Assembly: GCA_014529385.2 (NCBI GenBank)
Contig: CM043959.1
Location: 16,431,309 to 16,495,308, forward strand
Direction: 5' to 3'
DNA from: Adiantum capillus-veneris
Taxonomy: Eukaryota; Streptophyta; Polypodiopsida; Polypodiales; Pteridaceae
DNA length: 64,000 bases
Both the position numbers and the translations under genes were made by a program. The notes under the pieces were generated by a model. That model was not told the DNA's origin. It made no database searches and saw nothing but the letters and a program-made list of their open reading frames with translations. Shown one piece after another: positions 21,506 through 32,744 of this stretch. Each line of letters starts with the position of its first letter. Position 1 is the first letter of the stretch.

Positions 21506-22879
21506 ATGAATCCTACTAAGAGAGGTATCTATCATCTCCATGTTAAATTGGAAGATGAACATTCCCTTCTCTAAAAAGGAAATAGACTTTGTGGAACTCC
21601 TCCTTCTACCATTGAAGCAATGAGATCAGAGGAAAAGAAGCACATTTGCCTATGGATGGGTGGTAGATTGTATCCCATAGACCCCATCACCTAATGCACC
21701 CCACCATTTTTTGAATTGCTCTTCATTGATGAGATTTGTAGGAGATAATATTAAAGGACTATTAGGGTATACACAAAACCTTGTAGTAGAGAGGGACATT
21801 CTTATGTTGGATAACCATTTGCTACTATAGTTCAAGGATTCTCTCAATCATCAGCTTTAAGAAAGTAAGGAGAAGATAAATAACTTGCAATCATTGTTGT
21901 GAATACATAGAGAAGAAAGAGGATAGAGCTTGATCTTAGATAAAGACAAAGGAAGCTGAAGAATATTGATAGTTTCAAGCAAGGAGGTGGAGGTTGCAAA
22001 AGAAGAATCAAAGCAATGAGGTAAAATTGATTTATTTTTCAAATTGCTTGTCTTGCAAGCTGGGTGTTATAGTCTTTATTTGTGTTTACCTCAGGTTCTT
22101 AGTTCAACAAAACTAATCACAAGGAAGCATGAGAGGTGCATCAAAATAATTTTGTGAAGTGGTTCCACATATTCTTGATGGTAACTATGAACAAAGTTGG
22201 AATAGTAGGACAGGTTACCAAAAGCTATTCAAAATCATGAATGAAAACCTGAAGTGGTCAAGAGTGAAGGGCTCCTTGGTGCCAAAGCCATCAGTTGTTC
22301 AAGGCTCAAATTAATTCTAGAGTCATGGAGATGTTTGGAGAGCCTTTCTACATCAATGACATATATCCTAGTAAGAAGAAATACCTCAAGTTTAACTCTT
22401 TCAACAATATGTCCTTTGACTTGAGAAATTTGTAGAGGGCAATGATAAAATTCTATGATCTTCAAACATACTGAGGTGAATGGGCTAGCCATTTTTGTGA
22501 TCAAATTAGATGAAAGTGAAATTGAAGGGTAGAAAACTTGAGAGAGTATCAATAACCCTCATGAATAGAGCTCTTGATACCACAAAGGCAAAAAAAACCC
22601 TAAAAATTTTAGTGTGTAGTCAGAGAAGAACATTTGGTGATTGAGGTGCTTTTGAGGTTGATAATGAGAATTTGTGTTAAATTGGGTGCTCCACCACACT
22701 AGTATCCCTCAAATAATAAAAGAACAACAAGCTCGGTAGAAGTTAGATGTTGAGGGTTTTGGAATTGCACATGGGAGATACCTAAAGACACTAAAGTGTA
22801 TGTACAGTGTGCCAAAGGGTGCCAATGCCAAAATCCCATGTATCTACTACATGGGTGCAACAAAGGAGCTGAATCCTAC
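21506..22879 (+). pseudogene. Unrecognised element-like gene T, 5' half
   Basis: I do not recognise the protein by name. An ATG at 21506 opens MNPTKRGIYHLHVKLEDEHS and coding-like stretches follow in shifting plus frames. These include an EEKKHICLWMGGRLYPIDP block, GEPFYINDIYPSKKKYLKFN at about 22340-22400, and KCMYSVPKGANAKIPCIYYM with G-A-T-K-E-L-N-P near 22800-22878. Several TAG/TGA stops interrupt them. The reading stops at the TSD cctac (22875-22879), where gypsy element W begins, and resumes after W at 42965. It is thus the left half of a gene broken by W. The right half resembles a mobile-element protein group found in plants, so T itself may be an old transposon gene. Confidence 0.45.
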
Positions 22880-23749
22880 TGTCATAAAATCTAATATCTA
22901 ACCAAACCAAATTATTTTCTCATATTAAATTGATCATTCAATGTGGGAGAATAAACGGGAACAAGGGTTAGAATATGGACATGTGCTTATGGATCTATGT
23001 CAACACGGGGCCAAGGTTAAAGGGGTCCAAATGAGAGATGATATGTCAAAGAGCAAGGCTAGATAATGGAGCTTAAAAGACCTTAGGTTTAACTTCATTA
23101 AATACCTCCAATAGTTAGTGTGAAAAGCCTTGGACCTTAGGTAAGCTAGGGCTATGCTTGAGGTGGGAACTCGATCCAAGCTTGAGATGCTTGTCCTGCT
23201 TGATGACTAAGATTCTTGAGGTGCTTGAGATGCTAGGGTTGTACTTGAGGTGGGAACCCGGCCCAAGCTTGACGGGCTTAAGGGTCGAGCTTGTGGTGGG
23301 AGCCGGTGGGCCCAAGGTTGAGGGTCTTAAGGTGTCACAAAAGTCAACAAGGATCCCTACAATGAGGGGGCGAGCCCTACAGTTAGGGGCAAGAGAGAGA
23401 ACACACACAACCTCACACAAGGAAATCCTAGACCAAGGAGGCAACAAAGACACATGTCAAGCTCTTGTTCATGTTGCCCGCATAGTGTACCTAAAGCCTA
23501 TTGGTGTGCCTCCCAAGGGGTCCAATGATAATTTAGTTAATTCAATTAATTTTTTATGCATTAATCAAGTCCTCTCTCTAAAACGGAGAAGGGGGACACT
23601 TGTCCCAAGGCTAGCATACTTGCTTGATTGATATGCACTAAGCATGTGATTGGCCATGGTTGAGGAGGTCCAATCAAGTGCAAGATAGTGCTAGAAGAGG
23701 GGGTCGACCGAAAGCAAGGAGAGGGCTAGCTTGGGGGGTATACTCTCCC

Positions 23750-23820
<71 letters not shown>

Positions 23821-24476
23821 GTGTGAGTTGCAAAGTGAAAGAACTCCATCTCCATTTCCAAGCTTGTAAAGAAGTTGAGTGCCTACACCAATACTCTTGG
23901 CTACGGAATGCAAATCCAACCAAGAGCCATGCTCCAATGCCTCCATCTTCATTACTATGCTATTATGTATGCTAAGCAAGAAGAGTGATGATAAGTGAGG
24001 AACTATTTCTTTCTCCTATGAATGTTTCGTCTTCCTCTTCCCTAACCTCATTCCCCGCTAGCTCTCTCCACCTTTGAAGGTGTTTGAGGCCTTGGGACTG
24101 AGCGCGGGGATGGTTAATTCTGTTTACAAATTCTATTTTATGCTTGTGATATATGAAGCTTTCCATCTTCATTGCATCACCTAGGTCACAAGGAACACAA
24201 AGATTGTATTGTACCAAGTCTCTCTTGATGGGAGAATCTATAATACAAAAGCCTATTGGAGGGGGGATCGGCTCCACATAAATCTGGTCCTCAACTGTTG
24301 GCAAGTTCTCTAAACTCTCTCTCTTGAAAAATTATTGTTCATGTCAAGTTAATTAAGTACTATGGTTTTATGTTGCTACCGCTAATTAAGTTCACTCTCT
24401 ATGAGTCTCACAAAAATGCTTACTCTAATTCTCTTAATTCCACTATTCTCAAAGTTCATAGGCCATTTCTATTACA
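22880..24476 (+). repeat. 5' LTR of element W
   Basis: 1597 bases from TGTCATAAAATC to CATTTCTATTACA, matching (in reverse) the LTRs of Y at 55450-57240 and 48397-49696. It carries a 65-base CT microsatellite at 23753-23817. The end is fixed by the primer-binding site that follows. Confidence 0.85.
23753..23817. repeat. (CT)n microsatellite in W LTR
   Basis: 65-base CT tract between CTCCCACC and ATTGTGTGAG. The equivalent site is a CA tract in the W 3' LTR and a mixed GT/GA tract in the Y 5' LTR. Confidence 0.95.
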
Positions 24477-24489
24477 TAGGTATCAGAGC
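24477..24489 (+). other. Primer-binding site of element W
   Basis: TAGGTATCAGAGC directly after the LTR, a near match to the TGGTATCAGAGC site used with initiator Met-tRNA in many plant retrotransposons. Confidence 0.8.
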
Positions 24490-24877
24490 TATTGCTTTTC
24501 TTGCTTAAAAAGAGAGGTCCTTAAGTTGTCCATGAAAGGTTGGGCCTGTTTATTGCAATAGGGTAAGTGGGACGGAGATCTACTATCTTGGTTGAGAAGG
24601 ACTTAGTTTGAGGTACGCCGTTGGAAACTATAGTATTAATAATGGAGCCTCTCGGGGCTTTCCTTTGGCTTAACAATTATTAAGCTACAAGCAAGCTCAA
24701 CAGGTACCATAATCAATTGAGCAATGTTAGACCTCCCCACTAGTCTTTGTGATCAAAAATGTCTAAACCATGGTTGTGGCTGCTTGAGAACTGATTTTCA
24801 AAGGTAAAGAAGAGTAGCAACTAAGGTTTCTGAGGGTACCAAAGCATAAAGTAATTCTATACATAAGTATCATTAGC
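24490..24877 (+). other. Leader of element W
   Basis: Non-coding; aligns in reverse with the leader of Y (about 54900-55436), including TTGCAATAGGGTAAGTGG and GGTACGCCGTTGG. Confidence 0.7.
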
Positions 24878-25293
24878 ATGGCTGGCAATAAGCAAGAGAG
24901 TAGAATGAACATTGATAACTTTGATTTTGCACATGAAGGTGTTAATGATGATGCCCCCATGTCAATGAGTATAGCCGTGACCTATAAGAATATTTCCAAA
25001 AGATTAAGGAGGCTATATCCATCTCTCAACAAAGGCAAAAAGCTGTTGCTAACAAGCAGAAAAGGGCCTTAACATTCAAAGAAAATAATTGGGTCCTACT
25101 TAAAATTCCCAAGGCTCGATTGAGGCAAACGACGGGCAAAAATCATGCGGGCCATCAAAAGTATTATGCTAGACTAGCATAAAGATACTATGGTCCTTTT
25201 TAAATCTTGAAGCCAATCAATGAGATGAATTATCAACTCAAGAAGCCCAACCATTGGCTCATACACGATGCTTTTCATGTGTGCCTACTTAAG
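24878..25293 (+). pseudogene. W pol remnant: gag start fused to integrase end by deletion
   Basis: ATG at 24878 gives MAGNKQESRMNIDNFDFAHE, the same gag opening as in Y. After about 30 codons the sequence jumps to the end of the integrase core: DEYS-like text, N-N-W-V-L-L-K, K-A-R-L-R-Q-T, then H-W-L-I-H-D-A-F-H-V-C-L-L-K at 25250-25293. Compared with Y this is a deletion of roughly 4.1 kb covering most of gag, protease, RT and RNase H. The last codons run into the target duplication TTAAG of copia element Z. The reading resumes at 35880. Confidence 0.75.
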
Positions 25294-25480
25294 TGATGGG
25301 TGTTGCTGCGGAGTGTGAAAGAGAGGGAAGGAGAAGGGGGAAGGGGATGAAGCACAAAGACAGGGAGTTGGGTTAGTGGAGAGGAAAGTGAGACTCTCTC
25401 ACTTTCTCTCCCTATATTGATTAGGGGAAAAGTAAAGAGTAAGGGTGGTTTCCCACGGCCACCTGTCCTACATTCCAACT
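25294..25480 (-). repeat. 3' LTR of copia element Z
   Basis: Aligns with 35680-35879 base for base over most of its length. On the minus strand it should open TGTTGG; here the first base is A, a point change. Ends in CACCCATCA-like sequence beside TTAAG. Confidence 0.85.
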
Positions 25481-25494
25481 ACCTCCCACTTGAA
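25481..25494 (-). other. Polypurine tract of element Z
   Basis: Minus strand reads CAAGTGGGAGGT right before the LTR, the typical copia plus-strand primer. Confidence 0.75.
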
Positions 25495-25639
25495 GGTCAT
25501 GGTGGCCAATAGTGGCATCAGTATAGTTAGTCTATACAAAGTTGATGAAGCATCACCTAGGCTTCATCCTATAAGTTCTATGCAATGTGTAAATCGCTTC
25601 AAGGCTAGGCTCTTCATGAGAGCATTTGCGGGGTTGTCG

Positions 25640-26072
25640 TTAGTGAACCTTGACAAGCTCGATGGGCTTGCCAGCCAATGCATCTCGTATGACATGGTAT
25701 CTGCCCTCTATGTGTTTCAACTTTGAGTGAAACACCGGATTCTTTGCCAAAGCAATGGCACTCTGACTATCACAATGTAGTACTAAAACCTCGTGAATGC
25801 CCAAATCTCCCATTAGATGAGCTAACCTTATTGCTTCCTTGCTTGCGTCAGACGCAACAACATATTTTGCCTCAGTGGTAGATGAAGACATGCAGTCTCT
25901 TGGAGACACGATCTCCAAGAGATAGCTGCTCCAACAAACATGAACACATAACCAGATGTGGATATTCTACAACCCACACAATCGGCATAATCCGCATCCG
26001 TGTAACCTAAAATAGATCCATCTTTGTTTCAGAAGCATAAACACTTGCTAGCTGTACCCTTCAAGAGTATCA
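25640..26072 (-). pseudogene. Copia Z RNase H domain
   Basis: Minus strand: DGSILGYTDADYADCVG, then RISTSGYVFMFVG, S-S-S-T-T-E-A-K-Y-V-V-A-S-D-A, HCDSQSAIALAKNPVFHSK and H-I-E-G-R-Y-H-V-I-R-D. These are the successive blocks of the copia RNase H with its Asp, Glu and Asp catalytic residues. A small frameshift separates the first half from the 93-codon second half. RNase H degrades the RNA template during reverse transcription. Its upstream partner, the RT, lies on the opposite strand because of the inversion. Confidence 0.88.
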
Positions 26073-27125
26073 CGTGCACCCAAGCGGTTTGAGCTGGGTA
26101 TACACCACATTTTGATCACTAACAGTGGAGAGCCAACCTGCTACAAAGAAGCTATACAAATGGATGATAGTGTTAAGTGGGAGCGGCTATGCAATTAGAA
26201 TACAATTTGATTGTGGATAATGAGACATGGGATTTGGTTGAATTACCAAAAGGCAAAAATGCTTTACCTTGCAAGTAAGTATACAAGAAGAAGTATACAA
26301 CGGAAGATCGCGAGCCTAGTTGCCAAGGGTTTCAAGAAGCAAAAAGGTGTGGATTTTGATGAGATTTTCTCTCCAATAGTCAAGATGACTACATTTCGCA
26401 CTCTGCTTGGCTTGGTTGCTATCCAAAACATGGAGCTTGTCCAAATGGACGTGAACACATTTCTTCATGGGGATTGTTTGTGAAACCCAAAAGCCAACGA
26501 GAGTAGAATTGGTTTGTAGACTTAGAAAGGCACTCTATGGCCTTAAGCTTGCAAGGTTCAAGGCAGTGGTATTAAAACTTCGGCAAATTCATGCAGTCTC
26601 AGGGTTACATAAGAAGTCAAGAGGATCACTTCTTATACAAAAAGAGGTTGAATGATGGTTCTTTAATCATATTGACCTTGTATGTAGGTGATATGCTTAT
26701 CACAGGCAAATCAATGGATGAGATCAATCAGTTGAAAAAGATGCTAAACACTAAGTTTTCTATGAAAGATCTGGAAAATGCCAATCACTTTCTTGGTATG
26801 CACATCAAGAGAGACAAGGAATGTGGAATTCTTGAATTATCTCAAGAAAAGTACATCCACAAAGTCTTACAATGTTGTAGTATGTAGGGGGGAAGTCACT
26901 GAGTACCCCAAAGCAATCATACTCCAAACTTAGCAAGGAAGATGCTCCCAAGATAGGTACCGAGAAAGAGGAAATGATGAAAGTGGACATATTCTTCAGC
27001 GATTGGTAGTTTGATATACGCTTTGGTAGCCACAAGACTAGACATTGCACATGTAGTGGGAGTGGTTAGTAGGTACATGCCAAACCTTGGCAAGAAGCAT
27101 TGGGAAGCAATGAAGAAAATCTTAC
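26073..27125 (+). pseudogene. Copia Z reverse transcriptase, inverted
   Basis: Plus-strand copia RT. It opens with the linker R-A-P-K-R-F-E-L-G-I, then SGEPTCYKEAIQMDD, E-T-W-D-L-V-E-L-P-K-G, LVAKGFKKQKGVDFDEIFSP, V-Q-M-D-V-N-T-F-L-H-G, and the catalytic block L-Y-V-G-D-M-L, where copia has YVDD, so one catalytic Asp is lost. It runs on through GMHIKRDKECGILELSQEKY and R-L-D-I-A-H-V to G-K-K-H-W-E-A-M-K-K-I-L. The next expected block (R-Y-L-K-G-T) is on the minus strand at 26072. Both ends therefore fit a segment flipped in place. Frameshifts and stops are present. Confidence 0.88.
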
Positions 27126-28330
27126 AGAGCATCTCAGTGCCTGACTGTTGGACTCTGCTTTCTTCAGAGTGATAGTAGTATCTTGCACTTCAGGATTAGG
27201 TGCAACACTACTGAGCTAAGTTGGTTCGGAGGCTGCATCCTCAAAACGAACGCGTCTATACTCAACTTCCTTAATGGGATTCTTCTGCATTTTTTTTTCA
27301 TTGAAAATCACATGTGAGCTACGAATGACTTTGCGAGATTCTGGGTGCTAGAGACAATAGCCCATCTCTCCATTTGCACCATAGCCGATAAAAATACATT
27401 TGTGTGACCTGGGATCTAACTTGCGAGACGAAGTTCTTTGGGCACATGTGCATATGTCTCACATCCAAATACACATAAATACTCATAGCTTGGCGTTTTC
27501 CTAGTCCATAATTCCTCTAGAATTTTTAAATTCAAAGGAGAACTAGGTGACCAGTTGATGATGTGCACTACTGTTAGAACAGCTTCCCCCCAAAACTCTG
27601 GAGTAAGCTTCGCCATAGAAATCATAGAGATAACTCTCTCTTGAATCGTTTGATTCATTCTTTCAGCTATCCCATTTTGTGCATGTGTGTATGGAGCAAT
27701 AAATTGCTGACAAATGTCTCTTCAATTGCAAAAATCCTTAAACTCTGTGGAGACGTATTCTCCACCATTGTCCGCTCAAAAAGCTTTGAGCTTTTTTCTT
27801 GATTGGTTCTCAACCATAGCAAGGAATTTTTGGAACGTAGAAAAGATATCCTTTTTACGCTTAAGGAGATATACCCACACCTTTCTGGTAGAATCATCTA
27901 TGGACATGAGAAAGTAGTTTGCCCCCCCGAGAGTTTTATGTGGCATTGGACCACGCAAATCATTGTGCTCTAAGTCTAGGGGTTCGTCTAGTTTCTTGTT
28001 CAATGATGAAGATATCAACCTAGTATGTTTTCTGTATAGACAATGCTCACACAATGGAAAGTCCCAATCTAACACAGGTAAGTAGCCAAAACATTGAAGT
28101 GTTTTCATTTCCTTTTGGCTAATATTCCCTAGCCGGCTATGCCACAACCCAGTAGACGGAAACTTGGTAACATAGATAGAGTGTTCGTTGACACTCAAAA
28201 CAAACATACAGTACAGGGATCCATTTTTACAACCTTTCATCATGACAAGATTGTTCTTGCGGATCTTCCAAGAACGATTACCAAAAACTATAGTGTAGCC
28301 AAGATCATCCAATTGCCCTATAGAAAGAAA
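27126..28330 (-). pseudogene. Copia Z integrase and downstream linker
   Basis: Minus strand. L-W-H-S-R-L-G-N-I-S and C-E-H-C form the zinc-binding region, the second His replaced by Asn. NDLRGPMPHKTLGGANYFLM gives the first catalytic Asp and S-I-D-D-S-T-R-K-V-W-V-Y follows. A frame slip near 27775 precedes A-D-N-G-G-E-Y with the second Asp. MNQTIQERVISMISMAKLTP, F-W-G-E-A and VFGCETYAHVPKE complete the core and C-terminal part. The linker then runs IFIGYGANGEMGYCL through P-E-S-R-K-V to L-R-C-S at the right inversion breakpoint. Confidence 0.88.
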
Positions 28331-28530
28331 GCTCTTTGTAAGCTTGAGCACATGTCTGACATTCTGCAACACAAAAGTAGTGTCATTATGAATCTGAAGT
28401 TTCACATCACCAATGCCAATAATGTCAAGCTCATAGGAATCACCAAGCTTGACTATGTCATGCATGGATGCATAAGAAGAAAACCACTCTCTATGCGGTG
28501 TGACATGAAAACTTGCACCAATATCAAGAA
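28331..28530 (-). pseudogene. Copia Z protease
   Basis: Minus strand reads W-I-L-D-I-G-A-S-F-H-V-T-P-H-R-E-W. The copia motif is DSGAS, so Ser of the active-site triad is Ile here and the enzyme would be inactive. The block I-G-D-V-K-L-Q and VLQNVRHVLKLTKSFLSIGQ close the domain. It continues in frame into the pre-integrase region. Confidence 0.8.
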
Positions 28531-28779
28531 TCCAATCCTATGCATAACCCTCATCCTGTGCAACCAAAGCATCGGAGTGAGATCTAAAGTGAAAATGTGA
28601 ACATTTGAGGGATCTATTTTCACCTTTGCATGAATCTCTGTTGGCATAATGTTCATCAATGGAGAAGGAGCATCCTCTACTCCAGTGGTAGGTATGACAG
28701 ACTCAACCCCATTGAGCTCCTCAATCTTTATCATACTTTTACCTTTGCCAGAATTATCTTTTCGCATGATTTTCTGATC

Positions 28780-29574
28780 TCTTAGGAAACTGCGACAATC
28801 CTTTTTGTAATGGCCCTTCTTATGGCGATAGTAACACTCAACATTTTTGAAACTACGGTCTCTACTTGAGTTCCTGTGTCTACTAGGACTACAAGGATTT
28901 CACTCTCTACTTTTTGTTTTGTATGTGTTCCTATCATGGCCTCTTGCCTTTGTTGAACTTCCAGCCATATATGCATCTCCATGACTAGCACCGTCGTGAG
29001 ATTTGCCTCAAATTTCTTCAGTGAGCAATGAATTTGTGATGTCATTGAACACTAACTTTCTATTTGGAGCCAAATTGCTAATGGCTGTGCAAAAGATGTC
29101 CCATTAATTGGGTAGAGAGCATAACAAGATTATACCTTGAGTTCGTCATCAAACTCCTTAAAGCCCTGAGATGTCAACTGACTGAACAAAGAGTTGAACT
29201 CATTTAAGTGACCAAAAACTGTGCTACCTTCTTTCACGTTGCACTTCATAAGCTTTTTCATGAGAAAAACTTTGTTGGATGCACTTTTGCTCTCCCATGC
29301 TAAACATAAGCTATCCAAAGTTCTTTGGTTGTTGTCTTTTCTATGATAGTGAAGAACACTGACTTGGCTAGATGTAGATGTATCGTAGCCATGGCTCTCA
29401 CATCCAAAATCTCCCACTAAGCTTGCATATATTCATCATCCTCTGCACGCTCTTTCAACGATTCTGATAGGCCTTTGTTTCTCAAAACATTTTTCATGCG
29501 CTCTTTCCACATGGTAAAGTTTCTTCCATCAAACTTGCAAATGAAATACTCTTCCTTTTCTAAAGAAGAAGCCA
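28780..29574 (-). pseudogene. Copia Z gag
   Basis: Starts M-A-S-S-L-E-K-E-E-Y-F-I-C-K-F-D-G and continues with F-T-M-W-K-E-R-M-K-N-V-L, A-W-E-S-K-S-A-S-N-K-V-F-L-M-K-K-L and STVFGHLNEFNSLFSQLTSQ, typical of copia gag (UBN2-type). Near 28790-28830 the zinc knuckle reads C-Y-Y-R-H-K-K-G-H-Y-K-K-D-C: the second Cys is Arg. Stops and frameshifts interrupt it around 29400 and 29050. Gag packages element RNA in the cytoplasmic particle. Confidence 0.8.
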
Positions 29575-31107
29575 TCGCTGACAAGAGGATCTGAGAGGTG
29601 CCAAACTATGGCGAGAAGCTGCAAAAATTTGGGTAGAGTAACCTTTGTATCGGGAGTAAATTCTCAACTGAAATAGGCTCAAAGGTGCCAACAATGAAAG
29701 TCACGGCTCGCCGGAAGGGAATTCGGCAGAGTCTCCTTTGTATGAGGAGTCAAAACTCAACTCAAAGTACATAAATGTGCCAACTGCACTAACTGGGTAT
29801 AAAAAATAGATGCTTTCATTGCCAATGTGATTGCCAACTCAGCGTCAAAAGCATATGCAACCATCCAGATACATTTCCTAAGGTGAGGGTACCGAAAGTG
29901 GGGAACTCTAGCTACCTATATCACCAAAGGTGTCTCAAGATTCGAGCACACCCGAGCTCAAAGAAAACCTCACGCTATTGACCCTCCAAAGGCATGTAGT
30001 AAAAGTGATCCCTGCGGGGATATTTGCTCTCAAAAGAGCTCAGTAGCACTAGGTATGCTCACACAAAAATGCATCTGTCAACGCACTTATCCGTAGAGAA
30101 TCTGCTTTCGAAATGACTGGCAATTTGCTTGTGAAAGAACTGTGTCTGAAAACCTAAAGAATATGTGTGTGAACCGATTGAAAAGACCCCTTAACCTGTA
30201 ACCTACGTGTCGGTGTCTCTATGTGCCGATTTCCATCGCTGGGAGGAAATGTGCTAGTCAAATAGTCGCCAAAGGTGTCATAGCCAAAACCATGTCGTAC
30301 AGCACGACCGGTGCGCTCGGTGCCGATGCCGGGTATCACTCCTCTATGGTAGAGGCACCTCACCCATGCGTGTGGCAAGTACGTCTGTCTATCGCGGGGA
30401 AAAAGTCGTCCGCATGGAGCTGGTGTCGGGTTGGATATCAAAAATCCACCTATAATGGGAGTAATGTTGAGCCGAGGCCGAATCGCGAGAATCGGTGTCA
30501 AAATGGCTCTAATCGCCGATGTAGATGTCGCCCCCCGCGGACAGACAGGAGTGACTAGCTAAATAGCAGTAGGGAAAAGCGAATTGTTGATGTCAAGGCA
30601 CGTATGTCGTTGTCGCAAAACCTGCTCACTCTCACTCGCTCGCTCTCTCTCTCTCTCACACTCGCTCTCTCAAGCTCGCTCTTTGTCTCTGTCTCTCAGC
30701 TATGTATCTCCAAGCTAGCGGGGTGGAGATTGTCGAACACAAGCTTGAAAGAAAAAAAAAGGCCAATCTTTCTCTCTCTTACAAGTTCAAACTCGGGGTT
30801 AGTATGGGGGCTGGGTTGGAGATGGAGTGCAAGGGAGAGAGCACGAGGGAGTTGTTGAGGTCCTTTTGGTGGGAAAAGTCCCTTGCACACAAACAATGTG
30901 TTTTGAAATCAGTTTAAAAAAAGAATTTTGAATTACCTGCTATGTTGAAATCTGACGAGCTGCAGAGCTTGATTTCTGTTGATTCTGACGATCGTCTGAG
31001 ATCGACACAGGGCTTGGTCTTTGAGATGCAATAGATTGCCTTCTTTGATTGGCAAAGCTCTCTCAAAGCTCGTGGCCTTCAAATCCCCAAGCCAAGCTAA
31101 CACTGCT
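29575..31107 (-). other. Leader of copia Z, part next to gag
   Basis: Non-coding. Two degenerate copies of a roughly 100-base block lie side by side at about 29600-29690 and 29703-29790 (shared CCTTTGTAT..GGAGT.AA and TCAACT core). A CT-rich stretch lies at 30630-30690. The hAT transposon separates this from the rest of the leader. Confidence 0.45.
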
Positions 31108-31115
31108 GTTGGAAT
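31108..31115. repeat. hAT target duplication, left
   Basis: GTTGGAAT, repeated exactly at 34992-34999. Confidence 0.9.
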
Positions 31116-31411
31116 CAGTGCTCGAAAAAAACCTAGGTTTAGTGTAATCCCACGTACAAATTTTGAGATTTACCTGTTCAAATCATTTCCTTAGGTTTTG
31201 GAAACCTAAAAGAAAAGGAACCTATAAGGTTTTTTAAGTGTACATAAAATGAGAGGAGGTAGGCTACCTTTTGGAAATATGAGGGTAGAGTTAATTTAAG
31301 GGTAAATTAAAAAGTTTTTATAATCCAATGTCCACAGTCCATCCAATTTTCCGAAGTGCATTGTGTACTTGAAAGTTGAGTCTTTAAAAGTTGAAGTGAG
31401 GCCTAGGCCCT

Positions 31412-31465
31412 AAACTCTAGTCACTAGTGAGGACAACTAAACTCTAGTCACTAGTGAGGACAACT
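31412..31465. repeat. 27-base tandem duplication in hAT
   Basis: AAACTCTAGTCACTAGTGAG with the following 7 bases occurs twice in a row. Confidence 0.85.
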
Positions 31466-31908
31466 TAGGAGTCAGGACCGTCAGGAGTAAGGACTATGCC
31501 ATGTGGGAAATTTGCAATGACTTTGTAAATAGTCATTAGTTAACCTTTATTTTAAACGTTCTAATCCGAGTTAACGTTTATTTTTTTGCTGGGATATAAG
31601 GAGTAGGCTCCCGCCCCTTTTTCTCATCCCGCCTCTTTAAGTTTCAACTTTTGCTTTGTGACTCGTGAGTCATGATTATTCTGAGCACTGTTCGTCTTCT
31701 GTGACCCTTTGAACACTAAGCACTGAGAGCTTAATCATGACTCACTGAGAACACTGTGCATTACACTTTCTCTACCTTAACCTTGCATTACAATTTCTCT
31801 ACCTTAACCTGACCTTGACCTTATTAGCTCTTAGGCGTTTTTTATTTGAAGTCGATTTTAAAGAAATAAAAAACGATCAACACTCATAGGCGCACTGCGC
31901 AGACTCCA

Positions 31909-31909
<1 letters not shown>

Positions 31910-31943
<34 letters not shown>

Positions 31944-32038
31944 ATCTAAAGGGTTGAATCCCAAAGGGGTGGCCATTGAGTGAGGCGCACTCTGTCATAG
32001 CAAGATCCATGATCGATTGACTAGTGCTGCTGCTCATC

Positions 32039-32072
<34 letters not shown>

Positions 32073-32127
32073 GTGTTCATCGGCTGAGATGAGAGAGAAG
32101 GGGGAAGAAGCTAGTCGACTGAGCTGA

Positions 32128-32163
<36 letters not shown>

Positions 32164-32344
32164 CAGTCTCAGCGAAAGCATGTTGCCATGCGTGATTGAG
32201 AGAGAGAGAGAGAGGAGCGCATCTTTCAATCAGAGAGAGAGAGAGAGAGCGCCAATCTCTCTATATTGCATCATGCATGGATTCTAGACTGAGAGAGAGC
32301 GCATCCTTCATCCTTCAGGCTGCAAAGCTTCCTGTCACGCCTTC

Positions 32345-32406
<62 letters not shown>
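31910..32406. repeat. Microsatellite cluster in hAT
   Basis: Within 500 bases: CA tracts at 31910-31940 and 32041-32070, TG then AG at about 32128-32162, AG at 32197-32212 and 32231-32248, and a 59-base AG tract at 32348-32406. This is the transposon's untranslated left region. Confidence 0.9.
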
Positions 32407-32411
<5 letters not shown>

Positions 32412-32744
32412 AAAGGAGAGACTCCAGAAACTTCTAACCTACACACAGAACCTACACACGGCTTTTAATTTTTTACTTCCTAACTTAAGAGTCCTTTGAT
32501 CTCAATAATATTGTATAGTTTTTGAATTTATTTTTGAAGCCCCTTACCTTTGTGTAATAAAAAGAGAGCCTTCAGCAATGTATAAAACTTATTCTCTTTT
32601 TTTTTTCAAAATATGTCTTCATGCAGGAAACAAGAGTTGTTTTCAAACTCATCGATTTATCTATACACATGAAGTTGAGGACGTAAATCTATTTCGAGTA
32701 GTGCTCACTGCTTTGCTCGGGGATCTTACATCAAATAATTTATC

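Noticed and set aside
23660-23979. Ser-Leu and Arg-Glu repeat peptides
   Set aside because: Translations of the CT microsatellite in both strands. The same applies at 32196-32468, 49130-49383 and 56514-56861.
30154-30558. Overlapping frames of 111-115 codons on both strands in the copia Z leader
   Set aside because: No similarity to gag or pol and both strands open equally; GC-rich leader sequence.
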